From Brevibacillus fortis (lineage in GTDB: Bacteria > Bacillota > Bacilli > Brevibacillales > Brevibacillaceae), in assembly GCF_003013395.1 (NCBI RefSeq), contig NZ_PXZM01000029.1, positions 1 through 64,000 on the forward strand: a stretch of 64,000 bases of DNA. Direction: 5' to 3'. Below, in pieces: positions 25,726 through 35,249 of this stretch. The notes below the pieces were generated by a model. The model made no database searches, was not told where the DNA came from, and worked only from the letters and a program-made list of their open reading frames with translations. A program made the position numbers and the translations under genes. Numbering within the stretch: position 1 is the stretch's first letter; each line of letters starts with the position of its first letter.

Positions 25726-26655
25726 GTGGAACACATACAGGTGCTGATCGCAGGTGGCGGCATCGCAGGGTTGTCCGCAGCAATATGGTGCCAACGATTA
25801 GGGCTTTCTTGTCTTCTTATCGAAAAAACGGATCGACTCGGCGGACAACTGCATCACATTTACAACGAGATTACCGACTTTCCGCCCCTTGTATATGACC
25901 AGGGAGCTGCCATTATAAAGGAACTGAGCGCACATCCTTTCATCCAGCAGCAACACATACGATTGAACGAAGCCATTCTTTCCATTGATCGGGAAACGAA
26001 ACAGGTGATCACTTCGAAATCCGTCTATCGTGTCGACTTTTTACTCATCGCCACAGGAGTTAGCTGGAATGAAATAACAGCCCTTTCTGATTGTTCGAGC
26101 GTCCTGACGCCTTGGTTTTCTACAACCGCCCAGGCGCACACAATCGCAGGGCAAGATATCGCTGTTATTGGCGGAGGAGATCGTGCATTAGAGAGTGCAG
26201 CAAATTTGAGCTTTCATGCCCGACAAGTTTATCTGTTGGTTCGGAGCAGTCGGTGGCGTGCTCGTCCCGAATGGCAAAAGAAAATCACAGACCTGCCCAA
26301 CGTCCATGTCCTGTGGGAAACACAAGTAAGTGACTATCAGGAGGAAGAGGCTCGGACTATTCTGACACTCACCTCCACGCGCGCAGGCAATCCACAGACG
26401 ATCGTAGTCGATTGGATTCTGCCACGAATTGGTGTTCATGGAAATACAGCTGGTCTCGAAGGCTTGGACACGTTTGGCGATGACTATTTGCAAACGGATT
26501 CGTATCAACGAGCCCACTCACCATGGATATACGCAGTCGGAGACGTGAGCAACGGAGCCGCTTATGCTAGTTTGTCTCTGGCAGTTGGTCAAGCGATGAA
26601 GGCGGTCAAGCATATTTCCTTGCAAATTCAAAACAACCGATCCATGAGCCTGTAG
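25726..26655 (+). CDS. FAD/NAD(P)-dependent oxidoreductase of the thioredoxin-reductase fold
   Basis: 309 residues from GTG 25726, GGAGG nine nt upstream (TTG at 25720 is possible but too close). FAD site VLIAGGGIAGLSAA at the N-terminus, NAD(P) site IAVIGGGDRALESA near the middle, and the FAD motif WIYAVGDVSNG at the C-terminus. The redox CxxC of true thioredoxin reductases is absent (the region before the NAD(P) site reads SSVLTPWFSTTA). Hence it may act as a ferredoxin/flavodoxin-type or bacillithiol-type reductase or another flavoprotein. It is 18 nt upstream of the Nudix gene and probably co-transcribed. Confidence 0.85.
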   Translation: MEHIQVLIAGGGIAGLSAAIWCQRLGLSCLLIEKTDRLGGQLHHIYNEITDFPPLVYDQGAAIIKELSAHPFIQQQHIRLNEAILSIDRETKQVITSKSVYRVDFLLIATGVSWNEITALSDCSSVLTPWFSTTAQAHTIAGQDIAVIGGGDRALESAANLSFHARQVYLLVRSSRWRARPEWQKKITDLPNVHVLWETQVSDYQEEEARTILTLTSTRAGNPQTIVVDWILPRIGVHGNTAGLEGLDTFGDDYLQTDSYQRAHSPWIYAVGDVSNGAAYASLSLAVGQAMKAVKHISLQIQNNRSMSL

Positions 26656-26673
26656 AGAGAAGGAGCGCTTTGC

Positions 26674-27147
26674 ATGTACGCTTTTTTCGACGATTTCGGC
26701 TTACCTGTCAAGCTAACCTTTTCCCCCGAAGAGTATCGTAACCACCAAGCAGGTCACGTGCTAATCTTCGCTTTTCATCAAGGGAAGCTGTTATTTACTC
26801 GCCATCGTACACGCGGTGTGGAGCTACCAGGGGGAAAAGTAGAAGCGGGTGAAAACAGCCTGGCGGCAGCAGTTCGTGAGGTCTATGAAGAAACCGGCGC
26901 CATATTGGAAGGGATAGAGCGTATCGGACAGTACACCATCGACGACTCGATGCGAAAAGACATCTATATCGCAAAGGTAGCGCACTATACAAACCAGCCA
27001 AGCGGCTCAGACGTGCTTGCAACCATTGTGTTTGCGGATATCCCGCGAGATGTAAAAGGCAATCAGGAGTTTAGCCGCATTCTGCAAGACGATGTGTACC
27101 CGCTCGCACTCGAACGAGCTTTACGTCATCCCTTCGCTGAGTTCTAA
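26674..27147 (+). CDS. ytkD: Nudix hydrolase, YtkD/RppH-like
   Basis: 157 residues. The Nudix box is complete: GGKVEAGENSLAAAVREVYEETG, with the REx2EE metal site. Overall layout (MYAFFDDFGLPVKLTF, then the box, then a PLALERAL end) matches B. subtilis YtkD, which hydrolyses 8-oxo-dGTP and removes pyrophosphate from RNA 5' ends. SD AAGGAG lies 7 nt before the ATG. It follows the flavoprotein gene and ends at a strong hairpin. The symbol rests on resemblance only. Confidence 0.75.
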   Translation: MYAFFDDFGLPVKLTFSPEEYRNHQAGHVLIFAFHQGKLLFTRHRTRGVELPGGKVEAGENSLAAAVREVYEETGAILEGIERIGQYTIDDSMRKDIYIAKVAHYTNQPSGSDVLATIVFADIPRDVKGNQEFSRILQDDVYPLALERALRHPFAEF

Positions 27148-27152
27148 CCACA

Positions 27153-27223
27153 TAAACAGGCACGTCCCTGTCGCTCCCCGAAATTGAAATCGGTGAGAAT
27201 GCTCGACAGAGACAGCCTGTTTA
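27153..27223 (+). terminator. Long-stem terminator between the convergent Nudix and MFS genes
   Basis: TAAACAGGC (27153-27161) pairs with GCCTGTTTA (27215-27223), and CTGTCG (27168-27173) pairs with CGACAG (27204-27209). TTTTTCC-like sequence follows on the plus side. It overlaps the MFS stop codon. Confidence 0.65.
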
Positions 27224-28594
27224 TTGTTTTTCCTTTTCCTTTTTTCCCGACAGCACACGCTTGACGAGCTCATTAGGATCAAAACCATACTTTTCGATAG
27301 CTCTCTCACGTTGTACCTCATGTACCGTTTCAGGTTCAATTCCCAATACCTCTGATATTTGCCGCCACGATTGCGTCTCGCTGTCTTTTGCCCCCTGTCC
27401 TTGCTGCTCGACCTGCTTCGGCTTCAAGAAGAAGAGCGCAACTACAGCGAAAACAAGCGACAAACCTGCGATGGACATAAACATGACCGTTCGCGAAATC
27501 CCGAGCAACCAGGTAAAAATAGGTGGGCCAATCGCAACACCGATAAAACGGACACCGCTATATAAAGAAGTAATCATGCCCCGCTCTGTTTTTTGTACGG
27601 CCCCAACGATCATCGAGTTCAAGCAAGGTAAAATCATCCCCGTCCCCAAGCTGCCGATGACCAAAATGCCAATCAGGACATAAGCCCCTTTGACAAAGCT
27701 GGCCAATATATAAGACGTAGCCAGCAAGAACATGCCAATAATCACAAACCGCCGCATCAACTTCAGCTTCTTCTTGATGATGATTCCAGTCACAAATGCC
27801 GCAATACTCATTACGAGCAAGGGAATCGCCAAAAAAAAGCCTTTGATGACACCATCGATCTTGTATTTTTCTTCCAATAAATCAGACAGGTAAAAGAGTA
27901 CACCAAACAATGTGAACAGGCAGATGCTCCCAATAAAAAACGCGGGGACAAGCCATTTTCCATGCTGCTTAAACACTTGTGCGATCGAATGCATGTACTG
28001 CTTGACGGGGAGCGACTTCTTATCCTGTTTCTTTTCCTTGGTCAGAAATAAAAACATCAGGAGAACGACTCCGCAAATAATCGGAAAAGCTAAAAAGACC
28101 ATGTACCAAGATAGGAGAGCAAGCAAGGAGCCAATAATCGGACTTAATACTTTTCCCAACCCGTTGGATGTCTCCAAGAGCCCCAATGCCCTACTCTCCG
28201 AAGCGCCATCGAACAGATCCCCTACCAATGCCATCGCGATGGGGGCTGTCCCGGCGGCTCCGATTCCCTGCAAAACACGCCCTCCCATTATTGCCATATA
28301 GGGTTGATCCAGCCACAGCGCGGCAAGCCCTGCGACCAAACCACCCAGACCGTACAGGGCAAGGGAGAAGATAATGACAATTTTTCTCCCAAATCGATCT
28401 GACAAATAGCCGGCAAAAGGGATCACAATACCTGCTGCAATCGAAAAAGCGGTGATCAACAAGCTCGTCTGTAGGGCGGTGAGCTTCATTTCCGTTTTCA
28501 TTGTAGGCAGTACAGGGATCAGCATCGAGTTGCCCAACACCATAACTAATGGAACCCCGACAAGCCCAATCAGGTTTTTCGCATTTTGTGCCAT
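27221..28594 (-). CDS. MFS transporter (drug-efflux type) with C-terminal extension
   Basis: 457 residues, about 12 transmembrane helices. Motif A GYLSDRFGRKIV lies between helices 2 and 3, and motif C-like GIGAAGTAPIAMALVGDLF follows, as in DHA-type drug/proton antiporters. The last 65 residues after the final helix form a charged, helical cytoplasmic tail, longer than usual. SD AAGGAG precedes the ATG. It starts 15 nt after the enolase-superfamily gene, so the pair probably acts on the same compound or is only co-regulated. The substrate is unknown. Confidence 0.85.
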   Translation of the reverse strand: MAQNAKNLIGLVGVPLVMVLGNSMLIPVLPTMKTEMKLTALQTSLLITAFSIAAGIVIPFAGYLSDRFGRKIVIIFSLALYGLGGLVAGLAALWLDQPYMAIMGGRVLQGIGAAGTAPIAMALVGDLFDGASESRALGLLETSNGLGKVLSPIIGSLLALLSWYMVFLAFPIICGVVLLMFLFLTKEKKQDKKSLPVKQYMHSIAQVFKQHGKWLVPAFFIGSICLFTLFGVLFYLSDLLEEKYKIDGVIKGFFLAIPLLVMSIAAFVTGIIIKKKLKLMRRFVIIGMFLLATSYILASFVKGAYVLIGILVIGSLGTGMILPCLNSMIVGAVQKTERGMITSLYSGVRFIGVAIGPPIFTWLLGISRTVMFMSIAGLSLVFAVVALFFLKPKQVEQQGQGAKDSETQSWRQISEVLGIEPETVHEVQRERAIEKYGFDPNELVKRVLSGKKEKEKQ

Positions 28595-28609
28595 ACGAAA
28601 CTCCTTGTC

Positions 28610-29761
28610 TTACGCATAAGCGCTACCGTCCCAGCGCATCGCGTTAATAATCTCCCAGTCAGGCTCGACGCCAATTCCGACGCCAGCAGGAAGAGTCACT
28701 TCGCCGTTTATTGGTCGAAGCGGAAACAATTGTGTAAAGGGATTCTCCATGACATCCCATTCGACAGGCTCAATCGGATTGCTATCCATCTTGGTCCATG
28801 CCAACAAGCAAGCTTGTGCAAATAACGTATACAATCGTGCCAGCGAGCCATCAAAGGAATGCGGAGACACGCGATAACCAAACTGACGGGCCATTTGCAG
28901 ATGTGTTCGATAATCGTCAATGCCCCCCGTATGCATCAGGTCAGGCTGTGCAATATCGATGGCGCCCCCCTCATACAAGGGTAAAAACTGTGCGCAGCGG
29001 ATCAAGTTTTCTCCACCGGCAAGCGGGATGGATACTGACGAACGAAGCTTGACATACTCGTTTGTACGATCCATGGGCATCGGCTCCTCCAGCCAAAGCC
29101 AATTACCATAACGGGAAAAAAGCCCCTCCCACTTCCTTGCAGTCGCACAGTCGTAGCTCTGATTGGCATCTACCGCTACTTGAACTTCTTCGGGGAGCAT
29201 ATTCATCAGTTTTTCGATGTGCGTCTGATCCTCTTGAACAGACCGACCGCCAATCTTCACTTTAACCATCTTGAATCCGTCGTCGACTTGCTGGCTGACT
29301 TGGTTCCATGACTGTTGCATCCAGTCCTCTGTTTCACGGTAGGATTGGAGGGAGGCATATACCGGGATGCCAGCATGAATCTGACCACCCCATAATTGAC
29401 ACACAGATAGCCCCGCCGCTTTTGCCAAAATTTCCGTAAGTGCCATACTGACACCTGAAGCCGAGCGCTGATGCCACTTTCCGATGACATCGACTATGGC
29501 TACTCTGTTGTCCACCTGCTTACCCAGCAAGTATGGGATAATGCGCTCACAAAAGCCCTTATGGAGAGTCGGTAGCCAATCGATAATTTCTCCCCAGCCA
29601 TCTATTCCAGCCCGTGTGATAATCCGAATGAGATAGCTGGTTCGATAACGCTTATACCCATTCGCATCGCCGTAAGCTTGCGATAGACGATGAAGCAGTG
29701 GATACGTTTCTACGCGCTCAATTTGCAGGTCAGAGACGGCTACCTGGTCATGAGTAATCAT
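28610..29761 (-). CDS. Enolase-superfamily enzyme (mandelate racemase/muconate lactonizing type)
   Basis: 383 residues, with N-terminal capping domain and TIM barrel. KVKIGG supplies the K-x-K catalytic lysine. The three metal carboxylates appear in VDANQSY (Asp), WLEEPM (Glu) and AGGENL (Glu). PDLMHTGGI and SPHSFDG provide the barrel's last motifs, with a possible His of the mandelate-racemase subgroup. The reaction class is proton abstraction next to a carboxylate, but the substrate is unknown. Start ATG 29761 overlaps the end of the DksA-like gene by 14 nt. The longer frame to 29803 has no better SD. Confidence 0.82.
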   Translation of the reverse strand: MITHDQVAVSDLQIERVETYPLLHRLSQAYGDANGYKRYRTSYLIRIITRAGIDGWGEIIDWLPTLHKGFCERIIPYLLGKQVDNRVAIVDVIGKWHQRSASGVSMALTEILAKAAGLSVCQLWGGQIHAGIPVYASLQSYRETEDWMQQSWNQVSQQVDDGFKMVKVKIGGRSVQEDQTHIEKLMNMLPEEVQVAVDANQSYDCATARKWEGLFSRYGNWLWLEEPMPMDRTNEYVKLRSSVSIPLAGGENLIRCAQFLPLYEGGAIDIAQPDLMHTGGIDDYRTHLQMARQFGYRVSPHSFDGSLARLYTLFAQACLLAWTKMDSNPIEPVEWDVMENPFTQLFPLRPINGEVTLPAGVGIGVEPDWEIINAMRWDGSAYA

Positions 29762-30509
29762 CCATTCCCTCTCGTTCTGCCTGCTCTCCCTCATAATCGT
29801 CATAGGAGAGGAAGTTTCCTTGCCCTTCTCCTTTTCTCATGTACTCCTCATACGTCCCGCTTCTCATAAAATGAACACTGTCCGGTCCATGATAGCCTTC
29901 AATATCGGTATAACCGATTTCCTCCACTGCTTCGACAAAGCCATCCGGCTCATTGCTCTCGATATACATTTCGTCGTAATCCGTTTTGTCGGGTTCCTGG
30001 TACGAGAAAGGAGTACTGGATGTCCCCCATGACTCGACAATTTGCCAAGCATCCTCACCGTCAAATCCGTTCTGTCCTTCTTTTTCATCCAAAGACGTAC
30101 GTCCAAACGGTGGCTGCAAAAACTGTTCTTCAATCGGACGCGACTCGTTGACTGACGGCGCTGGTGCATGCTCCTTGCACGTTTGTGCCTGAGGCAGAGC
30201 TTCCAATCGCTCCACGGGTATTTGCTCTCCACAGACCGTACACAGGCCGTAGGTACCCTCCTCCATGCGCAGAAGCGCCTGATCAATCTCTTTTAATGTC
30301 TCACGATCGAGGCTGTCTAGGGCCAGATCTTTTTCCCGCTCAAACATTTCACTGCCGATATCTGCCGGATGGTTATCGTACATGGCAAACTCTTGCAAAG
30401 AGGTTGTCATCGGTTCTCTCATGCCATAATGGTCCTGTACGCGGTCTTCCAGTTCTTTTTTCTGTTCCAGCAGCTTTTCCCGGAAGCTGGCCACCATCTT
30501 TTGGTCCAC
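29748..30509 (-). CDS. DksA/TraR-type zinc finger protein, YlyA/YteA family
   Basis: 253 residues from GTG 30509 with AAGGTGG 8 nt upstream. A helical N-terminal coiled coil (FREKLLEQKKELEDRVQ) and HPADIGSEMFEREKDLAL lead into a zinc finger with CTVC and a second pair reading CKEH, one Cys replaced by His. The C-terminal 110 residues are acidic and Tyr-rich. B. subtilis YlyA is a DksA-like RNA polymerase-binding protein next to ileS. This gene also lies beside ileS, with a sigma-G-like promoter, so a forespore regulator is likely. It heads an operon with the enolase-superfamily and MFS genes. Confidence 0.82.
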   Translation of the reverse strand: MDQKMVASFREKLLEQKKELEDRVQDHYGMREPMTTSLQEFAMYDNHPADIGSEMFEREKDLALDSLDRETLKEIDQALLRMEEGTYGLCTVCGEQIPVERLEALPQAQTCKEHAPAPSVNESRPIEEQFLQPPFGRTSLDEKEGQNGFDGEDAWQIVESWGTSSTPFSYQEPDKTDYDEMYIESNEPDGFVEAVEEIGYTDIEGYHGPDSVHFMRSGTYEEYMRKGEGQGNFLSYDDYEGEQAEREGMDDYS

Positions 30510-30544
30510 GCTGTACACCACCTTTGTTTGGTTTCCTCAACAGG

Positions 30545-30574
30545 TAGTATGTCTTGGTCCCGCAGGAAATATGA
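30545..30574 (-). promoter_or_regulatory. Candidate sigma-G promoter for the ylyA/yteA operon
   Basis: On the minus strand TCATA (complement 30570-30574), 18 nt, then CATACTA (complement 30545-30551), which fits the sigma-G -10 CATNHTA fully and the -35 GHATR at 4 of 5 positions. The GTG start lies 35 nt downstream. Confidence 0.5.
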
Positions 30575-30606
30575 CCAACAAAACGGCCATGACCGTTTTG
30601 TTGGTC
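30573..30606. repeat. Perfect 14-bp inverted repeat between ileS and ylyA
   Basis: GACCAACAAAACGG (30573-30586) and its exact complement (30593-30606), loop of 6. It touches the -35 of the candidate sigma-G promoter. It has no T-run, so an operator or mRNA hairpin is more likely than a terminator. A second hairpin, TGAAAAACATC/GATGTTTTTCA, lies beside it at 30630-30653. Confidence 0.65.
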
Positions 30607-30662
30607 CGCATGCGCTCATATCCACCTTTATGAAAAACATCGAGATGTTTTTCACAGCAAAA

Positions 30663-30693
30663 AACCTGCCATCCCCAATAGGAATGACAGGTT
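30663..30693 (-). terminator. ileS terminator
   Basis: Arms AACCTGTCATTCC / GGGGATGGCAGGTT with a 4-nt loop on the minus strand, followed by TTTTTTGC. It starts about 14 nt after the ileS stop. Confidence 0.85.
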
Positions 30694-30706
30694 GATCGAC
30701 AGATTC

Positions 30707-33484
30707 TTATTCTGCTACATCTGCGTAGTGTTGTTCTACGATATCTGCGCAACGTACGCAGAGCGACGCGTGCGACTCGCGAGTGCCAACATCAGGTTTC
30801 ACTACGCGGCAACGCTCGCATTTTCCACCGTCTGCGGCAGAGACCACAGCAGCAATTCCTTCGAGTTGTACCGCTTCTGCTGGAGCAGACCCGCTGTGTA
30901 CATCCACATGAGCCACGATGAACAGGTCAGCCAGATCGTCCATTGCTGCCAATGTTTTCGCAACTTCTTCCGTTTGTGGGTACAGAGCCAGCTTCGCATC
31001 AACAGAGTTACCGAACACCTTGTTGCGGCGCGCTTCTTCCATGGCTTTGAGAACCTCGTCTCGGATCGCCAGGAACGCATCCCATTTGCTCTCTGCTTCT
31101 GCTGCAAAGCTCTGATGTTGCTCGTCGCCTTCTGGCATATCCGTCAGCTGTACACTCTTCGCTTCCACACCAGGAATGAACGCCCACACCTCATCGGCTG
31201 TATGCGGCAACAGTGGAGCAACCAGCTTCACCAGACTGAGCAAGCAATCGTACATCACCGTTTGTGCAGCACGTCGTTTCAAACTATCTGGCGCTTCTAC
31301 ATATAGACGATCCTTGCAAATGTCCAGATAGAATGCGGACAAATCAATGACGCAGAAGTTGTGAACGGCATGGAAAACGGTATGGAACTGATATTCATCG
31401 TACGCTTTGCGTGTACGCTTCGCGACTTTTGCTGCTTTCGCCAGAACATAACGGTCCAGCTCACCCAGCTCTTCGTACGCTACGCGGTCTGTTGCTGGAT
31501 TAAATCCATCCAGGTTACCCAACAGGAAGCGGAACGTATTGCGGATTTTGCGGTACACTTCAGCGATTTGGTTCAAAATCGCATCGGAAATGCGCACATC
31601 TGCTTGGTAATCAACAGAAGCTACCCACAGACGCAAGATATCTGCGCCCATCTTGTCAATTACTTGTTGTGGCACGATAACATTGCCAAGGGATTTGGAC
31701 ATTTTGCGTCCTTCTCCATCCAATGCAAAGCCGTGACTCAAGACGGATTTGTAAGGAGCTGTGCCATACACGGCAACACCCGTCGAGAGAGAAGAGTTGA
31801 ACCAGCCACGATACTGGTCAGAGCCTTCCAGATACATATCAGCCGGCCAAGCAATGCCTCTTTCGCGCAAAACAGCCTGGTGGCTGGAACCGGAGTCGAA
31901 CCAAACGTCCATAATGTCCGTTTCTTTGCGGAAATCCTTGCAATCGCATTTGGTGCAAGAAAGCCCTTCTGGAACCAGCTCATTCGCTTCACGGGAGAAC
32001 CATACTTTCGATCCTTCTTTGCGGAACAGATCAGCGACATGGTTGATCGTCGTGTCATTAATGATCGCTTCATTACAAGATTTGCAAAAGAAGATTGGAA
32101 TCGGTACACCCCATACACGCTGACGGGAAATGCACCAGTCGCCACGATCCGCAATCATGTTTGCCAGGCGAGTTTCTCCCCAATGCGGAATCCATTTTAC
32201 ATTTTTAATCGCTTCGAGCATTTGCTCACGGAATCCGTCGATAGATGCGAACCATTGCTCTGTCGCGCGATAGATTACCGGTTTTTTCGTACGCCAGTCA
32301 TGTGGGTAGGAGTGCGTGAAGAAATTGAGCTTCAGGAGTGCTTCGTTTTCTTTCAGCTTTTCTGTTATCACTTTGTTTGCATCTTCATAGAACAGACCTT
32401 CAAAGCCTGGTGCCTCGCTGGTCATTTTACCTTCGTGATCGACTGGGCAAAGTACACCCAAATTGTATTTTTGACCGATGTTAAAGTCATCTTCCCCGTG
32501 TCCAGGAGCAGTATGAACGCAACCGGTACCTGCATCAAGGGTTACATGCTCACCCAGGATGAGTGGAGACTTGCGATCGTAGAACGGATGCTTCGTCTCT
32601 ACGCCTTCCAGATCTTGACCTTTAAAGGACGCTAGAATCTCTACGCCTTCCCAGCCAATTTCTTTGCTCGCGGCTTCAATCAGACCGTTTGCTACCAGGA
32701 ATTTCCGGCCGTCTACCTTCACTACGTTGTATTCAAGCTCAGGGTGCAGACTGATTGCGAGGTTGGCTGGTAATGTCCACGGAGTCGTTGTCCAGATGAC
32801 TACGCCTGTTTCTGTGTCCAGCTTGCCTTTTCCATCTGCTACCTGGAAGCTGACGTAAATAGAAGGAGAGCGCTTGTCTTTGTATTCGATTTCTGCGTCA
32901 GCCAGCGCCGTCTCAGAAGATGGAGACCAGTACACGCAGCGCAGACCTTTGTAAATATAGCCCTTTTTCGCCATTTCGCCGAATACGCGAATTTGGTTGG
33001 CTTCATACTCAGGTAGTAGTGTCACATAAGGGTTTTCCCAATCGCCGCGAACACCCAGACGCTTGAATTGGTCGCGTTGCTTGTCAATATAGGACCAAGC
33101 ATACTCTTCACAGCGCTGGCGGAAATCGTTCACTTCAATGCTGCGACGATCCAGCCCTTGTGCATTGATAATCGCTTGCTCAATCGGCAAACCATGTGTA
33201 TCCCAGCCTGGGATGTACGGCGCATAAAAGCCTGCCATGGATTTGTAGCGAACGATAAAGTCCTTGAGGATTTTATTCAGTGCGTGACCGATATGGATAT
33301 CTCCATTCGCATACGGAGGCCCATCATGCAAGACAAAAGACGGGCGGTCTTTCGTACGATCAAGCACTTGTTGATAAATATTTTGCTCTTCCCATACCGC
33401 TTGCATCTGTGGCTCGCGGCTTGGCAAATTTCCGCGCATAGGGAAATCTGTTTTTGGTAGCGCTAAGGTTTTGCTGTAATCCAT
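30707..33484 (-). CDS. ileS: Isoleucine-tRNA ligase
   Basis: 925 residues, cytoplasmic class I aminoacyl-tRNA synthetase charging tRNA-Ile. HIGH motif at residues 64-67 in the stretch [22 protein letters not shown] near residue 594 in [10 protein letters not shown]. Editing (CP1) domain motifs [10 protein letters not shown] and [14 protein letters not shown] are present. The C-terminus has a zinc finger ([17 protein letters not shown]). Start ATG 33484 has AAGGAG 11 nt upstream. Expression is controlled by the T-box leader upstream. Following divIVA is the usual order in bacilli. Confidence 0.98.
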   Translation of the reverse strand: MDYSKTLALPKTDFPMRGNLPSREPQMQAVWEEQNIYQQVLDRTKDRPSFVLHDGPPYANGDIHIGHALNKILKDFIVRYKSMAGFYAPYIPGWDTHGLPIEQAIINAQGLDRRSIEVNDFRQRCEEYAWSYIDKQRDQFKRLGVRGDWENPYVTLLPEYEANQIRVFGEMAKKGYIYKGLRCVYWSPSSETALADAEIEYKDKRSPSIYVSFQVADGKGKLDTETGVVIWTTTPWTLPANLAISLHPELEYNVVKVDGRKFLVANGLIEAASKEIGWEGVEILASFKGQDLEGVETKHPFYDRKSPLILGEHVTLDAGTGCVHTAPGHGEDDFNIGQKYNLGVLCPVDHEGKMTSEAPGFEGLFYEDANKVITEKLKENEALLKLNFFTHSYPHDWRTKKPVIYRATEQWFASIDGFREQMLEAIKNVKWIPHWGETRLANMIADRGDWCISRQRVWGVPIPIFFCKSCNEAIINDTTINHVADLFRKEGSKVWFSREANELVPEGLSCTKCDCKDFRKETDIMDVWFDSGSSHQAVLRERGIAWPADMYLEGSDQYRGWFNSSLSTGVAVYGTAPYKSVLSHGFALDGEGRKMSKSLGNVIVPQQVIDKMGADILRLWVASVDYQADVRISDAILNQIAEVYRKIRNTFRFLLGNLDGFNPATDRVAYEELGELDRYVLAKAAKVAKRTRKAYDEYQFHTVFHAVHNFCVIDLSAFYLDICKDRLYVEAPDSLKRRAAQTVMYDCLLSLVKLVAPLLPHTADEVWAFIPGVEAKSVQLTDMPEGDEQHQSFAAEAESKWDAFLAIRDEVLKAMEEARRNKVFGNSVDAKLALYPQTEEVAKTLAAMDDLADLFIVAHVDVHSGSAPAEAVQLEGIAAVVSAADGGKCERCRVVKPDVGTRESHASLCVRCADIVEQHYADVAE

Positions 33485-33529
33485 GGCCTGATTCACTCCT
33501 TAAATAAATAAAAGCCTTCACTCATCCCA

Positions 33530-33830
33530 TAAAAGGGACGAGAGAAAGCTCCCGTGGTACCACCCTGATTGAACAAACCCGTACGGCAAAAAAACCTGCA
33601 TCGGATTCGTTCCACTTCACTCATTCGTAACGGGAATGACGCGCTCACTTACTCACCTGTTTAACCATCGAGGTTTTTCTGGGCTTTCGGATATTGAACT
33701 CCCGGGTGATTTTCTGCGAAAGCAACTGGCCGGGTTTTCACCTTTTCCCGACTCTCTAAGCAGTGCTGGCTCACATACTCTTCCCGTTCATCGTCTATGA
33801 TTTGTATAAGTGCCTATTTCGAAAAAGTTG
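33530..33830 (-). promoter_or_regulatory. Isoleucine T-box leader of ileS
   Basis: The conserved T-box AGGGTGGTACCACGG reads on the minus strand at complement 33552-33566. The specifier is ATC (complement 33708-33710) in AAAATCAC, the isoleucine codon. The terminator follows the T-box with CCCTTTTAT at about 33530. Uncharged tRNA-Ile pairs with specifier and T-box and stabilises the antiterminator, allowing ileS transcription. The start point near 33830 is inferred from the promoter. Confidence 0.95.
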
Positions 33831-33836
33831 TTTTTC

Positions 33837-33866
33837 ATTATAGTACCATCATTGGTCGAACGTCAA
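33837..33866 (-). promoter_or_regulatory. Sigma-A promoter of ileS
   Basis: TTGACG (complement 33861-33866), 18-bp spacer, TATAAT (complement 33837-33842). It sits just after the divIVA stop at 33871. Confidence 0.8.
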
Positions 33867-33870
33867 TGAT

Positions 33871-34362
33871 TTATTCAACGGTGACAGCCGAATCTGCATG
33901 TGGCTGTTCAATATTATCCCAATCGCCATTCTCCAACATTTCCAGCTGTGCCTCCAAAAGCGTCCGGAAGCGCATGCGGTAAACAGAAGCGCGTTTCTTC
34001 AGTTCTTCGATTTCGATTGCAATTTTGCGGGACTTCGCCAGCGCTTCATTGACGATTCGGTCTGCATTTTTCTCGGCTTCTTTTAAGATGAGCTGCGCTT
34101 CCTTGCGGGCATTCGACTTTACGTCCTCTGCTGTCTCCTGCGCCACCAGAATCGACTTGCTCAAATTTTCTTCCAAGCTCTTATAGTAATCTACGCGCTC
34201 ATTCAAAATAGCTACGCGCTCTTCCTGTTCTTTTTTCTCTTTTATCAAGAGCTCAAAATCTTTGATCACCTGATCGAGAAATTCGTTCACTTCGTCAATG
34301 TTATACCCACGAAAGCCTGTGCTGAATTCCTTATTGTGTATATCCAACGGCGTTAATGGCAC
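33871..34362 (-). CDS. divIVA: Cell division and polarity protein DivIVA
   Basis: 163 residues from GTG 34362 with GGGGGG 5 nt upstream. The N-terminal membrane-binding domain MPLTPLDIHNKEF, with GFRGYNIDEVNEFLD, is followed by a long coiled coil. DivIVA marks curved membrane at poles and septa and helps place the division machinery and the chromosome in sporulation. It is the last of the ylm-divIVA genes, 100 nt after ylmH. Confidence 0.95.
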   Translation of the reverse strand: MPLTPLDIHNKEFSTGFRGYNIDEVNEFLDQVIKDFELLIKEKKEQEERVAILNERVDYYKSLEENLSKSILVAQETAEDVKSNARKEAQLILKEAEKNADRIVNEALAKSRKIAIEIEELKKRASVYRMRFRTLLEAQLEMLENGDWDNIEQPHADSAVTVE

Positions 34363-34462
34363 ATGAACCCCCCACTTTTCCCGATAATTCGTCTTTAATC
34401 ATTTCGACAGGATTAGCAGTGTTTCCTGCCGTATTTTACAATTTTTTGCGCCTTTGTCCATC

Positions 34463-35236
34463 TTATGTAACCAGTCCGACAATCATGCGAAGTCTTCCGC
34501 TGCGTGTTGGACCTGCTACCTCAAGAATTTTGAACCGCCCAAAACCTGCGAGAGAAACCATATCCCCCATCTGAAGTTGATAAGATGGGTCTTCGATTAC
34601 TTTCCAGTTGATTTTTACTTTTCCCGCTCGAATTGGCACCAGTGCTTTTGCGCGGGACATATTATGTACTTCTCCGATGATCGCGTCCATTCGCGGTGAT
34701 GGCACAGTGATCGTTTTCTCTACAAACTTGGGTGCAGGCGGGGTAAACGCCTCCCATTCTACCCGCTCAAACTGAACAGATGTCCGATGAATTTGCGTCA
34801 CCTGCGCACAAACAAAATCAGCGACTTCCTCTGCTACAATCGCATAGCTGCCAGCTGAATCTGTCAGCATATCTCCGAATTTCTCCCGCTTCATCCCAGC
34901 ACCGAGCATCGCCCCCATCACATCTCGATGCTCCAGCACATGAAAGCGCTGATCAGCCTTGATGGCCAATAAGGTAAGGCGATAATCCTCGGGGTCGACA
35001 GGGAGGTAATCTGGATGAATGATGATCCGAACACGCTCGGCACCCTCGTAGCCTCCATAAGGAGAAACCTTCACATCTCTTACTTGTGAGGATAGACTCT
35101 GAAAAATCATGAACTGCCTAGGGTCTACAAAATCAGTAAGGCGCATGGCCTGCTTCCGCTCTACTTGCGTCAGCATTTCCAGCGCCCGTTCAACAAAGGG
35201 ACGTTCTTCTTTTGAAAAATGTTCAAATATGCTCAT
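34463..35236 (-). CDS. ylmH: S4-domain RNA-binding protein YlmH
   Basis: 257 residues. The N-terminal two-thirds is the YlmH-specific domain, and the S4 RNA-binding domain covers about 182-240 (RMDAIIGEVHNMSRAKALVP, then GRFKILEV). Reported in B. subtilis to act in rescue of stalled ribosomes by binding 50S with peptidyl-tRNA. SD is weak (GAGTGAG). Located between ylmG and divIVA. Confidence 0.9.
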   Translation of the reverse strand: MSIFEHFSKEERPFVERALEMLTQVERKQAMRLTDFVDPRQFMIFQSLSSQVRDVKVSPYGGYEGAERVRIIIHPDYLPVDPEDYRLTLLAIKADQRFHVLEHRDVMGAMLGAGMKREKFGDMLTDSAGSYAIVAEEVADFVCAQVTQIHRTSVQFERVEWEAFTPPAPKFVEKTITVPSPRMDAIIGEVHNMSRAKALVPIRAGKVKINWKVIEDPSYQLQMGDMVSLAGFGRFKILEVAGPTRSGRLRMIVGLVT

Positions 35237-35249
35237 CGTCTCACTCGCC

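Noticed and set aside
31361..32635. 424-codon plus-strand frame opposite ileS
   Set aside because: Antisense shadow of ileS; Cys/His/Phe-rich translation typical of reverse-strand reading.
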